Positions 29,510-38,314 of a stretch of DNA of 64,000 nt are shown piece after piece (the first letter of the stretch is position 1; each line of letters opens with the position of its first letter). This stretch comes from Serratia nematodiphila DZ0503SBS1 (lineage in GTDB: Bacteria > Pseudomonadota > Gammaproteobacteria > Enterobacterales > Enterobacteriaceae). The notes under the pieces are model-generated. The model was not told the DNA's origin. It saw only the letters and a list, made by a program, of their open reading frames with translations, and did no database searches. The stretch lies in contig NZ_JPUX01000001.1 of the NCBI RefSeq assembly GCF_000738675.1, forward strand, positions 3,596,001 through 3,660,000, read 5' to 3'. The position numbers and the translations under genes were made by a program.

Positions 29510-30004
29510 ATGGAACGCTTGCTAGAAAACGCGATGTACGCCTCCCGCTGGCTGCTCGCGCCGGTTTATTTCGGCCTTTCGCTCACTCTGGTCGCCCTGT
29601 CGATCAAGTTTTTTCAGGAAATTCTCCACGTCCTGCCAAATATTTTTGCCGTTACCGAAGCCGATCTGGTGTTGACCTTGCTGTCGCTGATCGACATGGC
29701 GCTGGTCGGCGGCCTGTTGGTGATGGTGATGTTCTCCGGCTATGAAAACTTCGTCTCGCAATTGGATATCACCGAAGGGAAAGAGAAACTGAGCTGGCTG
29801 GGCAAAATGGACGCCACCTCGCTGAAAAACAAGGTCGCCGCATCTATCGTCGCCATCTCCTCCATTCACCTGCTGCGGGTGTTTATGGACGCCAAGAACG
29901 TGCCCGACAACAAGCTGATGTGGTATGTGATCATCCACCTCACCTTTGTGCTCTCCGCCTTCGTGATGGGTTATTTGGACAAGGTGACCCGCTCCAAGCA
30001 CTAA
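29510..30004 (+). CDS. yqhA: YqhA, UPF0114-family inner membrane protein
   Basis: 164 residues from the second of two adjacent ATGs, giving [20 protein letters not shown], the start of E. coli YqhA. Four hydrophobic segments, with [11 protein letters not shown] between the second and third, a family signature. Function is not established. It is transcribed alone, with a hairpin after it. Confidence 0.92.
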   Translation: MERLLENAMYASRWLLAPVYFGLSLTLVALSIKFFQEILHVLPNIFAVTEADLVLTLLSLIDMALVGGLLVMVMFSGYENFVSQLDITEGKEKLSWLGKMDATSLKNKVAASIVAISSIHLLRVFMDAKNVPDNKLMWYVIIHLTFVLSAFVMGYLDKVTRSKH

Positions 30005-30014
30005 ACGCGCCACC

Positions 30015-30039
30015 ACGCCCGATCGTCAGGATCGGGTGT
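30015..30039 (+). terminator. Hairpin after yqhA
   Basis: Stem ACGCCCGATC / GATCGGGTGT (one G-T pair) with a GTCAG loop, followed by CTTCCCC. T-run is weak. Confidence 0.5.
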
Positions 30040-30191
30040 CTTCCCCTCCTTCGCTGTTCCCCAACCGTCACCGCCGTCATGTCTTTCATCTGGCACATCT
30101 GATGATAATTTTATTATAATGTCATTACACTCATTATGGACCGAACGCCGGCCACGCACCGGATTCGCCGCAGACAGGATCACGCACTTCC

Positions 30192-30647
30192 ATGCCATTA
30201 AACGGTCACCCCCTGCAATTCAACGATATTCAGGCGATCCTGCCTCATCGTTATCCCTGCCTGTTGGTCGATCGCGTGCTGCCCGCCGGCACCTGCATTG
30301 CCGAAGGCCGGCTGAGCGCCATCAAGAACATTACCGCCAATGAGCCGACGTTCTGGAACGGCCATGCGCACTTCGCCGGTTTTCCCGGCGTGCTGTTGGT
30401 GGAAGCGCTGGCGCAAAGCACCGGGCTGCTGGCGCATTATTATCTCGGGGCGTTGAATGAAGGGGAACATTACTACTTCGCTTCCATTCAGCGGGCGCGG
30501 TTTTATCGCGCCGCCCGTCCCGGCGACCAGGTGTTGATGGAGGTCGCCTTTGTACGCCGGCGGGGCGCGATCGCCCGCTTCACCGGCCGCGCCAGCATCG
30601 ATGGCCGGCGCATTTGCACCGCCGATTTCATGTGCGCCCGTAAATAG
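30192..30647 (+). CDS. FabZ-like hotdog dehydratase outside the fatty acid cluster
   Basis: 151 residues. The FabZ pattern is clear: ILPHRYPCLLVDRV, NITANEPTFWNGH and FPGVLLVEALAQSTG, with the catalytic histidine in NGH and the glutamate in VEALAQ. The insert AHFAG between them is longer than in housekeeping FabZ. It stands alone, 30 bases before a spermidine-synthase-like gene, not in the lpxD-fabZ-lpxA context, so it is a paralog acting on some acyl-ACP or acyl-CoA of unknown origin. Confidence 0.82.
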   Translation: MPLNGHPLQFNDIQAILPHRYPCLLVDRVLPAGTCIAEGRLSAIKNITANEPTFWNGHAHFAGFPGVLLVEALAQSTGLLAHYYLGALNEGEHYYFASIQRARFYRAARPGDQVLMEVAFVRRRGAIARFTGRASIDGRRICTADFMCARK

Positions 30648-30677
30648 GCCGCTTGCCAAAGGAAACCTGCGAATACC

Positions 30678-31466
30678 ATGTCTCTGGTTGACAGCTTACT
30701 CAGAACCCTCGATTTCTCCCCGCGCGGCCAGGTGATCGCTCGCGAAACCGACGCCTGGGGCGAAATCATCGTTTCTGATCACAAGGACTACCGCACGCTG
30801 CGGTTTGACGGCATCTGCGAGCAAAGCAAGATGAGCCTCAGCAACCCCGCGCAACCGATCCACAACTACATCAAAGCGATGCTGATGGCGGTGGCCTGGC
30901 AGCCGCCGACCTCGGCGTTGATCCTGGGATTAGGCGGCGGCAGCTTGCTGCGTGCGCTGCACGCGCTCGATCCGGCCATGCGTCTGGACGTGGTTGAACT
31001 GCGCGCCGCGGTGATCGCCGTCGCACGCCGCTATTTTACGCTGCCGGCCACCGACACCATCAGCCTGCGTACCGCCGACGCCATGGACTTTGTGCGCCCG
31101 CCCGCCGAGACGCGTTACGATCTGATTTTCTCCGATCTCTATTCGGCGTTCGCCATGGATCCGCAGCAAGGCACCCAGACATTCCTGGAAAACTGCGCCG
31201 CGCGGCTGAACGACGGGGGCTGGCTGGTGCTCAATTACCACGATCTGCCCGATGAAAACAGCCTGCTGTACCACAGCCTGCACCGGATATTCGGCACCGT
31301 ATTATTTTGCGTCGCCCCCAGCGGCAACGTGATCATTTACGCCACGCCGGCGCAGGTGACGTTGCCGCTCAGCACGCTGCGCACGCTGGCCGCCGGCAGC
31401 GGCGAGCTGTTCAACTGCGAACTCGGCTACCTGTCACGCAAAATAGAACGGCTGCATTTCCGCTAA
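30678..31466 (+). CDS. Spermidine-synthase-like Rossmann-fold protein
   Basis: 262 residues. ALILGLGGGSLLRAL is the nucleotide-binding motif, DVVELRAAVIAVARRYF the acidic strand 2, and LIFSDLYSAFAMDP the position where spermidine synthases carry catalytic Asp in DSSDP; here SDLY keeps one aspartate. It may be an aminopropyltransferase relative or a methyltransferase. It follows the FabZ-like gene closely and may be co-transcribed. Confidence 0.75.
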   Translation: MSLVDSLLRTLDFSPRGQVIARETDAWGEIIVSDHKDYRTLRFDGICEQSKMSLSNPAQPIHNYIKAMLMAVAWQPPTSALILGLGGGSLLRALHALDPAMRLDVVELRAAVIAVARRYFTLPATDTISLRTADAMDFVRPPAETRYDLIFSDLYSAFAMDPQQGTQTFLENCAARLNDGGWLVLNYHDLPDENSLLYHSLHRIFGTVLFCVAPSGNVIIYATPAQVTLPLSTLRTLAAGSGELFNCELGYLSRKIERLHFR

Positions 31467-31546
31467 GAACGAGCGGCGACGCGGTCTGGCTGGCCGCTTC
31501 GTCCACATGGTATTATCATTCAGTCATCATTCTCTGGAGGATCCTG

Positions 31547-31741
31547 ATGGAAAAGAAAACGGCGCGGCTAACGGTGCTGATTGACCCGGACAAGAAGAAA
31601 GCTCTGGAAGAGCTGTGCCTGCAGCAGGACGTCACCCCTTCTCAGGTGGTGCGTCAACTGATCCGCGATTATCTGCACAAGCATCAGGTGGATTATCCCA
31701 GCCAGCCGACCCACGCCAATCCGCGCGTCGAGAGCAATTGA
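31547..31741 (+). CDS. Ribbon-helix-helix (CopG-like) small DNA-binding protein
   Basis: 64 residues from the ATG at 31547 with CTGGAGG six bases upstream; the longer frame overlaps the previous gene and is not protein-like. TARLTVLIDPDKKKALEELCLQQDVTPSQVVRQLIRDYL fits the beta strand plus two helices of an RHH domain. No toxin gene is adjacent, so it is probably a stand-alone regulator, perhaps of itself or the neighbouring genes. Confidence 0.8.
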   Translation: MEKKTARLTVLIDPDKKKALEELCLQQDVTPSQVVRQLIRDYLHKHQVDYPSQPTHANPRVESN

Positions 31742-31888
31742 GGCGGCCCGCCCCATAAACCGTGAAGCGCGCTTTGCCCCCCTGCGCGCGTCCCTAATCC
31801 GAATCCTCCACGGCGGTCTGTCCATCCTGCGATATCGCTGCTACTGTTTTAGGCGTTCATTATTCTCTCTTGGGGAAGGAAACGCGCC

Positions 31889-32290
31889 ATGTTCAGCCAT
31901 ATTACCGTCGGCGTCAGCGATCTGGATGCCGCCGCCGCGTTCTACGACGCCATTCTGTTGCCATTGGGCTTACAACGGCGGGAAGTGACGCCGGACGGCG
32001 GCCCCGCCGCCCGCTGCTGGGTGATGCCAGGCCAAACGCTGCCGCGTTTTTACGCCTACCAACCCTTCGACAGACAGCCCGCCAGCGCCGGCAACGGCAG
32101 CATGCTGGCCTTCCTCGCCGCCGACGAGCTGGCGGTTAAACGCGCCTACGCCGCCGGTCTGCTGGCGGGCGGCAGCAGTGAAGGCGAGCCCGGCGAGCGC
32201 GCGCACTACGGCAAAGGCTATTTCGGCGCTTACCTGCGCGATCCCGACGGCAACAAGGTGCATGTGGTTTATCGGGGAGATCTCGCCTGA
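31889..32290 (+). CDS. VOC-family (glyoxalase-like) protein
   Basis: 133 residues, GGAAGGAAA before the ATG. The N terminus MFSHITVGVSDLDAAAAFYDAIL and the C-terminal YFGAYLRDPDGNKVHVVYRG are both halves of a VOC fold with its metal-site His and Glu-type positions partly kept. Substrate unknown. Its stop overlaps the start of the next gene by one base (TGATG-type overlap), so the two are co-translated. Confidence 0.85.
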   Translation: MFSHITVGVSDLDAAAAFYDAILLPLGLQRREVTPDGGPAARCWVMPGQTLPRFYAYQPFDRQPASAGNGSMLAFLAADELAVKRAYAAGLLAGGSSEGEPGERAHYGKGYFGAYLRDPDGNKVHVVYRGDLA

Positions 32291-32829
32291 TGAAATGCTC
32301 GGTTTACATCGCCACCAGCGTAGACGGATTCATTGCCGGCCCGGATGGCGACATCGACTGGCTGCTGCGGCCCGAATATGCGGTTTCGCTGCTCAATGGG
32401 TTGAGTTTTGAAGCGTTTGTCGCCGACATCGACGCGCTGGTGATGGGCCGCCATACCTATGATAAAGTCCGCGCCTTTCCCGAGTGGCCTTATGGCGCAC
32501 TGCCGGTGGTGGTGCTGTCGACGCAGCCGCCCGCGCCGCACGCAACAGGCCACGTTCGCTGGATGAATGGCGAACCGGCGGCCATCGTGGCGCAGTTGGC
32601 CGAGCAAGGCTGCCGTCACCTGTATATCGACGGCGGCCAGACCGTGCAACGCTTCCTGCAGGCCGGCTTGATCGACGAACTGACGATTACGCGCGTGCCG
32701 CTGCTGCTGGGCGGCGGTATCCCCTTATTCGACGCCGATGGCCAGGAGCAGCGCCTGCGCCTGCTTGCCGTCACCTCATCGGACAACGGTTTCGTGCAAG
32801 AACGCTACGCGGTTCAGCGCGCGCCGTAA
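32290..32829 (+). CDS. DHFR/RibD C-terminal-like reductase
   Basis: 179 residues. MKCSVYIATSVDGFIAGPDGDIDWL opens like YwjB/YyaP-type dihydrofolate reductase relatives, ALVMGRHTYDKV is the NADPH-binding helix, and YIDGGQTVQRFLQAGLIDELTITRVPLLLGGGIPLF is the conserved C-terminal part. Housekeeping FolA is different; members of this group are NADPH reductases of unknown substrate. Overlaps the VOC gene, forming a two-gene operon; its last 16 bases overlap the convergent MFS gene. Confidence 0.87.
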   Translation: MKCSVYIATSVDGFIAGPDGDIDWLLRPEYAVSLLNGLSFEAFVADIDALVMGRHTYDKVRAFPEWPYGALPVVVLSTQPPAPHATGHVRWMNGEPAAIVAQLAEQGCRHLYIDGGQTVQRFLQAGLIDELTITRVPLLLGGGIPLFDADGQEQRLRLLAVTSSDNGFVQERYAVQRAP

Positions 32830-34208
32830 CGCAGCATCAGGCGGCGGCCGCCGAAGGCGATGAGCAACGCCGCCAATGCCAACAGCGCCGCCACGCCGTA
32901 GGTCACCCGCATGCCGTAAGCCGCGGCGGCCGCAGTGCCCGCGACCTGCTGCGAAGCCAGATAAAACAGCGCCCCCATCGCCGACGCGCCGGTGATCGCC
33001 CCCAGATTGCGCGACAGGTTCACCATGCCGGCGATCAGCCCGCGCCGTTCAGGAAACAGATCCTTCATCAGCATGGTGTTGTTGGCCACCTGAAACAGCG
33101 CATAGCCGGCGGTCAACAGCGCGATCGGCGCGACATAGCCAAGTACGCCCCAACGGCCCAGCAGCGACAGCAATCCCGCCCCGGCAGCCACTGCCGCCAG
33201 CCCAAGCTGGGCGATGCGTTGCGATCCAAAGCGATCCACCAGATAGCCGGCCGGTATGCCGGTCAGGATCGCCACCGCCGGTCCCGCCGACATCACCAGT
33301 CCCACCTGCGCGGCGCTTAAGCCCAGCGCCCGCGACAGATAGAACGGCCCGACCACCAGCGTGGCGGTCATCACCGTCATCACCAGCGCACTGGCCGCCA
33401 GCCCTGCCGTCAGGGCCGGATGGCGGAACATCGACGGCGCAAGCAACGGCGATGCGGCGCGGCGTTCCACGCGGATAAACAACCCCGCCGCCAGCAGAGC
33501 GCCCAACATCAACCCCAGGTTAAGCGCGCCGAAGTCGCCGCGCCCGAGGGTCATCGCCAGCGAATAGCAGAGCAATGCGCCGCCCAGCAGCAACGTGCCG
33601 GCGCGATCGAACGGTTCCGCGCGCGTTGCCGCGCGCGGCCCATTCGGCAAGTATCGCCAGGCAAGCCACAGCGCCAGCAGCCCCAGCGGCAGGTTGATCA
33701 GGAACATCGCCCGCCAGCCGAAACCGGCGATCAGCGCGCCGCCCAACGACGGCCCCAGCGCGGTGCCCACGGCTGACATCGTGCCGAGCAGCCCCATCGC
33801 GCGGCCGATTTTTTCCGTCCCCAGAACCTCGCCCGCCAGCGCCATGGCGATTGACATCATGACTGCGCCCCCCAACCCCTGCGCCAGGCGCGCCGCCAGC
33901 AACAGCCACAGTTGCGGAGCCAGCGTGCAAATCAGCGAAGCGGCGGTAAACAGCGCGATGCCCGCCAGCAGCAGGCGGCGGCGATTGAGGCTGTCGCCCA
34001 AACGGCCGATGCCGATAATGCAAGTGGTGACGGCCAGCAAATAGCAGAGCAACACCCACTGCACCGCCTGGAACGAGGCATGGAACGCAGTGGCGAGCGC
34101 CGGCAGCCCGACGTTGGCAATGCTGATGCCAAGCGATGACAGCAGCATGCTCAGAGAAAGAGCGGCCAGTATGCCGCGGACGCCTTGCGGCGAAGGGTGG
34201 GATAACAT
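32814..34208 (-). CDS. MFS multidrug transporter, 14-helix (DHA2/EmrB-like) type
   Basis: 464 residues from the ATG at 34208, which has AGGAG eight bases upstream; six further codons are open upstream. About fourteen hydrophobic segments; GRLGDSLNRRRLLLAG is the A-motif, and GTALGPSLGGALI the C-motif that marks drug/H+ antiporters. It is expected to export hydrophobic drugs. No periplasmic adaptor gene is adjacent. The 3' end overlaps the DHFR-like gene tail to tail by 16 bases. Confidence 0.88.
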   Translation of the reverse strand: MLSHPSPQGVRGILAALSLSMLLSSLGISIANVGLPALATAFHASFQAVQWVLLCYLLAVTTCIIGIGRLGDSLNRRRLLLAGIALFTAASLICTLAPQLWLLLAARLAQGLGGAVMMSIAMALAGEVLGTEKIGRAMGLLGTMSAVGTALGPSLGGALIAGFGWRAMFLINLPLGLLALWLAWRYLPNGPRAATRAEPFDRAGTLLLGGALLCYSLAMTLGRGDFGALNLGLMLGALLAAGLFIRVERRAASPLLAPSMFRHPALTAGLAASALVMTVMTATLVVGPFYLSRALGLSAAQVGLVMSAGPAVAILTGIPAGYLVDRFGSQRIAQLGLAAVAAGAGLLSLLGRWGVLGYVAPIALLTAGYALFQVANNTMLMKDLFPERRGLIAGMVNLSRNLGAITGASAMGALFYLASQQVAGTAAAAAYGMRVTYGVAALLALAALLIAFGGRRLMLRYGAR

Positions 34209-34321
34209 GATGAACACTCCTGACATAGACTGCGGGTAAGCCTATGTCAGGGGTTAGCATGGCGGAAGACGCATGGCATGCACTGTATCCATGCGCCTGA
34301 CGCCTTATCTGACGCGAGCCG

Positions 34322-35389
34322 TTACCAGGCGGCGATTTCCGCCTCGGAGAGCGGCAATGGCTGAGTCACACCGGTTTCCGCCGCCAGGGTGGCCGCTTCC
34401 AGCACCGCCATCACCGCCAACGCCTGCGCCGCGGTAACCGGGTTGGCGCCTGCGCCGCGCAACGCATCGCGCACCTGGAAGTAATACTGGCGCTGATCGC
34501 CATCCGGCGTCGGCAGCGTGCGCACCGGCTCCGTGCCGATAAACAGGCTCATCGCGTCGTCGTCTTTGCCCCACTCCGCCGAACCCGGCGTCACGCCGGC
34601 CAGTAGCTGGCTTTCCTGCCCGTCGGCGCGCGCTTTGACCACGCTGCCTTTCTCGCCGTGCACGGTAAAGCGTGAGACGCCACCCGCCACCAGCATGCTG
34701 CCGTGCAGGATCACGCGGTGCGTCGGATAGTTCAGCACCACGTGGGCCCAGTCGTTAATCTGCGCGTTGGGGCGCAACGTAGCGATGTTGGCCTGCACGC
34801 TGTGCGGCAAACCGAACAGCTGCAGCGCCTGATCGACCATGTGCGGCCCCAGATCGAACCACAGCCCGCTGCCTGGGAGGTTTTGTTCACGCCAGCGCAC
34901 CCGTACTTCAGGGCGATAGCGGTCGATATGGGACTCAAAGTGCGTCACCTTACCGATCAGCCCCTGCTCGATCACCTGTTTCACCCCCAGGAAATCGCTG
35001 TCCCAGCGACGGTTCTGGAACACCGACAGCAGGCGGCCGTGCTTCTCCGCCGCGGCAATCAGCGCGCGCGCCTGCGCCAAATCCAGCGTAAACGGCTTAT
35101 CCACCACCACGTGCTTGCCCGCCTCCAGCGCGGCCAGCGCCAGCGGCGCATGGGTGTCGTTCGGCGATGCGATCACCACCAAATCCACCTCCGGCCGGCG
35201 GATGGCCTCCAGCGGATCGGCGATCACCTGCGCGTGCGGCAGATCGGCATGTACCTTGGCGGCATCGCGCGAAGCCACCACGCTCAGTTCCAACCCCGGC
35301 ACCGCGTTAATCAGCGGCGCGTGAAACGCCTTGCCGACAAAGCCGTAGCCAATCAGCGCCACCTGCAACGGTCGAGCGGTATCCTTCAT
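34322..35389 (-). CDS. Gfo/Idh/MocA-family oxidoreductase
   Basis: 355 residues. VALIGYGFVGKAFHAPLI is the NAD(P)-binding motif, VVIASPNDTHAPLALAALEAGKHVVVDKPF contains the catalytic DKP lysine motif, and WFDLGPHMVDQAL carries the conserved D-x3-H of the C-terminal domain. It resembles E. coli YdgJ. It lies 12 bases after a DeoR-type regulator on the same strand, so the two form an operon, probably for an uncommon sugar or polyol. Confidence 0.88.
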   Translation of the reverse strand: MKDTARPLQVALIGYGFVGKAFHAPLINAVPGLELSVVASRDAAKVHADLPHAQVIADPLEAIRRPEVDLVVIASPNDTHAPLALAALEAGKHVVVDKPFTLDLAQARALIAAAEKHGRLLSVFQNRRWDSDFLGVKQVIEQGLIGKVTHFESHIDRYRPEVRVRWREQNLPGSGLWFDLGPHMVDQALQLFGLPHSVQANIATLRPNAQINDWAHVVLNYPTHRVILHGSMLVAGGVSRFTVHGEKGSVVKARADGQESQLLAGVTPGSAEWGKDDDAMSLFIGTEPVRTLPTPDGDQRQYYFQVRDALRGAGANPVTAAQALAVMAVLEAATLAAETGVTQPLPLSEAEIAAW

Positions 35390-35401
35390 CAGTGTTCTCC
35401 T

Positions 35402-36151
35402 CTAGCGGTCGTCGGCGACGACACAAAGTTCAATCAATGATTGTTCGTCCAGGTTGTCCCACGGGCGATCGGTAAACAGGCGTTGGATCTGCGCCAGATC
35501 CGCAACGTGATGCGGTTCGCAGCGGTCCAGTTTCATATGGTCGGCCACCAGCCAGCGCTCGCCGCTGTTAGCCAGCATGGCGCGTTTGACCTCTGCATCG
35601 GCCTCTTCGCCGGCGCTCAGTCCCAGCTGAGGATGCACCGCGCAGGCGCCCAGCAAGGCGATATCCGCACGGTAGCGCGCCAGCAACGCCAGCGTGGCGC
35701 TGCCGGCGAACAGCCGCTGGCGCGCATCCCACTGGCCGCCGAGCAAGATCAGGTTGATCTCCGGCCTGTCGCTCAGGCACTGCGCGATATCCAGCGAAGC
35801 GGTGATCACCGTCGCCGGGCCGCGCAACGCCTGCGCCACCGCCAACAGCGTACTGCCCGCATCCAGCATCAGGGTGCTGCCGGGCGGGATCTGCGCGGCC
35901 ACCGCGCGGCCAAGCCGCTGCTTGACCTGCGGCAACAGCGCAGCGCGCGCCTGGCGCGGCATGCCGGACGGTTCGAGCGCTATCGCGCCGCCGTGATGTT
36001 TCTGCGCCAACCCTTGCCGCTCGAGATCGGCCAAGTCGCGGCGCACGGTATCGACCGAAACACCGATGGCGGTGGCCAATTCCGCCACCGCCGCCTGCCC
36101 GCGTTCGCTGAGCAAATCCAGTAAATGGCGCTGTCGTGCCGCTTTGTGCAT
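35402..36151 (-). CDS. DeoR-family transcriptional regulator
   Basis: 249 residues from the ATG at 36151 (MHKAARQRHLLDLL). The helix-turn-helix AVAELATAIGVSVDTVRRDLADLERQGL is at 22-49, followed by the KHHGGA hinge. The sugar-phosphate sensing domain has MLDAGSTLLAVAQAL and the usual late D-x-K. The longer frame upstream starts with a hydrophobic, Arg-rich stretch that is not family-like. It probably represses its own operon with the oxidoreductase. Confidence 0.87.
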   Translation of the reverse strand: MHKAARQRHLLDLLSERGQAAVAELATAIGVSVDTVRRDLADLERQGLAQKHHGGAIALEPSGMPRQARAALLPQVKQRLGRAVAAQIPPGSTLMLDAGSTLLAVAQALRGPATVITASLDIAQCLSDRPEINLILLGGQWDARQRLFAGSATLALLARYRADIALLGACAVHPQLGLSAGEEADAEVKRAMLANSGERWLVADHMKLDRCEPHHVADLAQIQRLFTDRPWDNLDEQSLIELCVVADDR

Positions 36152-36294
36152 GGGGTCATTTCCGCAGTAGAACGCATAAAACAGCAATATACCGCAAAAA
36201 GAAGCAAAAAAGAACGCCCGTCGGCGGCGCATTCCGCATCAAACATTAAAAAAGCATTAGGTGGATAATCGAGCGTCACCAACAAGGAGAAGTT

Positions 36295-37170
36295 ATGAAA
36301 ATCGACCTGATGTTCGACGATACCGCCGCCAGAGCGGTGCAATACAACGCCCGCGCGTCGGTGGAGGATTTTGACGCCTGCATGGCGGAATACGCCGCGC
36401 TGGCCCAGCGCGCCAAGGCACAGACGCCCGGCATTTACGATCTGCGTTACGGCATGAGCGCCGCCGAGCGCCTCGATCTGTTCCCGGCCTGCACGCAGCC
36501 CGCCCCGCTGCTGATCTTTATTCATGGCGGCTACTGGCATTCACAGCGCAAAGAGGAAGCCTGTTCGATGGCCGCCGCGTTTGCCCAGCGCGGCGTGGCC
36601 GTCGCCACGCTGGAATACACGCTGGCGCCAGAAGCGACGCTGGCGGAGATCGTGCACGAGGTGCGCAGCGCCGTCGCCTGGCTTTATCATCACGGGGCGC
36701 CTTTCGGCATCGATCCGGCGCGCATTTTCGTCAGCGGCAGTTCGGCCGGCGGCCACCTGTGCGGCATGCTGATCGCCGACGGCTGGCAACAACGCTATCG
36801 CCTGCCGCCCGACGCGATCAAAGGCGCGCTGGCGCTGAGCGGCCTCTACGATTTGCGCCCGCTGTGCGATATCTACATCAACGACTGGCTGCATCTGACG
36901 CCCGAACAGGCGCAAACCCTCAGCCCGCTGTTTCTGCTGCCGGAGAAAGACCATGCGCCGCAGATCCTGCTCGACGTCGGCCAACGCGAAACGCAAGGGT
37001 TCAAAAACCAGACGCAGGCCTATTATGACGCCTGCCTGGCGCGCGGCCTCGACGTTCAATTGCTGGCCGATCGCCACTGCAATCACTTTACGCTGGTCAA
37101 CGAACTGGCCGATGCGGAAAGCGCGATGTTCCGGCAGGTGATGGCGATGATTGACGCAACGCAGCGGTAG
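36295..37170 (+). CDS. Alpha/beta hydrolase, kynurenine-formamidase-like
   Basis: 291 residues, AAGGAGA before the ATG. The oxyanion motif HGGYW is at 77-81, the nucleophile serine in GSSAGG near S150, and a late HCNHF holds the catalytic histidine. The VQYNAR start and the HGGYW form resemble bacterial arylformamidase or esterase relatives. No tryptophan-degradation genes are adjacent, so substrate is uncertain. Transcribed divergently from the DeoR unit; its end overlaps the convergent MFS gene by 74 bases. Confidence 0.8.
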   Translation: MKIDLMFDDTAARAVQYNARASVEDFDACMAEYAALAQRAKAQTPGIYDLRYGMSAAERLDLFPACTQPAPLLIFIHGGYWHSQRKEEACSMAAAFAQRGVAVATLEYTLAPEATLAEIVHEVRSAVAWLYHHGAPFGIDPARIFVSGSSAGGHLCGMLIADGWQQRYRLPPDAIKGALALSGLYDLRPLCDIYINDWLHLTPEQAQTLSPLFLLPEKDHAPQILLDVGQRETQGFKNQTQAYYDACLARGLDVQLLADRHCNHFTLVNELADAESAMFRQVMAMIDATQR

Positions 37171-38314
37171 CCTGCCGTTGCAACCGCAGCCTGGCGGCAA
37201 TCGCGATCGCCGCCAGTGCGGCAAACATGGCCCCACACAGCAGGCTGCCCTGTAGCCCCCACGCGGCGATAAACCAGCCGCCCGTCAGCGCCCCCACCGC
37301 CACCCCCAGATTGATAAAGGCGATATACAGCCCGGTGGCGAACGCTGGCGCCTGCGGCGCTTCGGATGTCAACCAGACCTGCGTCACGATCAAACCGCTG
37401 GTGTGCACCGCTCCCCAATACAGACAAAGCACCGTCATCGAACCGATATTCGCGCTGCCGTAGCGATACAGCAGCGCATAAGCCACAATCAAGGCTATCG
37501 GATGCAGCAGCACCGTCACTGCACGATGGCGGCTCAACCCCTTGCCGGCCAACAGATTGCCCGCGACGCCGCCCACACCGAACACCACCAGAAGAAAGCC
37601 GATGGCGGCGGCGCCAATGCCGGCTTCACGGCTGAGGTACTCGGCCGCATAAGCGTAGACGGCGAACATCGCGGCAAAGATCAGCACGCAGGTAATGATA
37701 TTCAACCACAGCGTGCCGCTGCGCAGGATTGCCAACTGTTTGCCATAGCTGAGGCGCTGCACGGCCGCATCAGGCAAGCGCCACAGCAATCCCAACGCCG
37801 CCAGAAGGTTTACCAGCGCGCAAAATCGGAACGACGCCTCATAGCTGAACTGCCCGGCGATCCATTGCGTCAATGGTATCCCCAACACCATGCCCATGCT
37901 GGTGCCGATAAACGCATAGGCGGTTGCTTTGGTGGCCAGATGCGGCGGATAAAGCGCCGCGGCCGCCACCATGGCCAGTGAAAAATAGATCGGATGAAAC
38001 AACGCCGGCACAATGCGCAGCAGCATCAGCATGGCAAAGCTGTCCGCCTGAGCGGCCAGCGCGCTGGCTGCCGCAAACACGGCCAACGCGATCAACAACA
38101 TGCGTTTGCGATTGAAACGCGACGCCAGCAGCACCAACAGCGGCCCGAGCAGCGCGATGGTCAGGGCGAAGATCCCGACCAGCCAGCCGGCCTGCGCCGT
38201 GGAGATGCCATACCGTGCGATGATCTGCGGCAAAATGCCCACCACGCCGAACTCGATGCAGTAGACGCCGAACAGCCCCAGCGCGATGAAGAAAATCGGT
38301 GGCATCAGGCGCAT
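37097..38314 (-). CDS. MFS transporter (AraJ/YdhP-like)
   Basis: 405 residues from the ATG at 38314 with GGGAG seven bases upstream; an alternative ATG at 38305 overlaps the upstream stop. The open frame runs much further upstream through the beta-lactamase-like gene but only as an out-of-frame shadow. About twelve hydrophobic segments beginning IFFIALGLFGVYCIEFGVVGILP. It overlaps the preceding gene, so the two are coupled. Substrate unknown. Confidence 0.85.
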   Translation of the reverse strand: MRLMPPIFFIALGLFGVYCIEFGVVGILPQIIARYGISTAQAGWLVGIFALTIALLGPLLVLLASRFNRKRMLLIALAVFAAASALAAQADSFAMLMLLRIVPALFHPIYFSLAMVAAAALYPPHLATKATAYAFIGTSMGMVLGIPLTQWIAGQFSYEASFRFCALVNLLAALGLLWRLPDAAVQRLSYGKQLAILRSGTLWLNIITCVLIFAAMFAVYAYAAEYLSREAGIGAAAIGFLLVVFGVGGVAGNLLAGKGLSRHRAVTVLLHPIALIVAYALLYRYGSANIGSMTVLCLYWGAVHTSGLIVTQVWLTSEAPQAPAFATGLYIAFINLGVAVGALTGGWFIAAWGLQGSLLCGAMFAALAAIAIAARLRLQRQATAALRQSSPSPAGTSRFPHRPVR

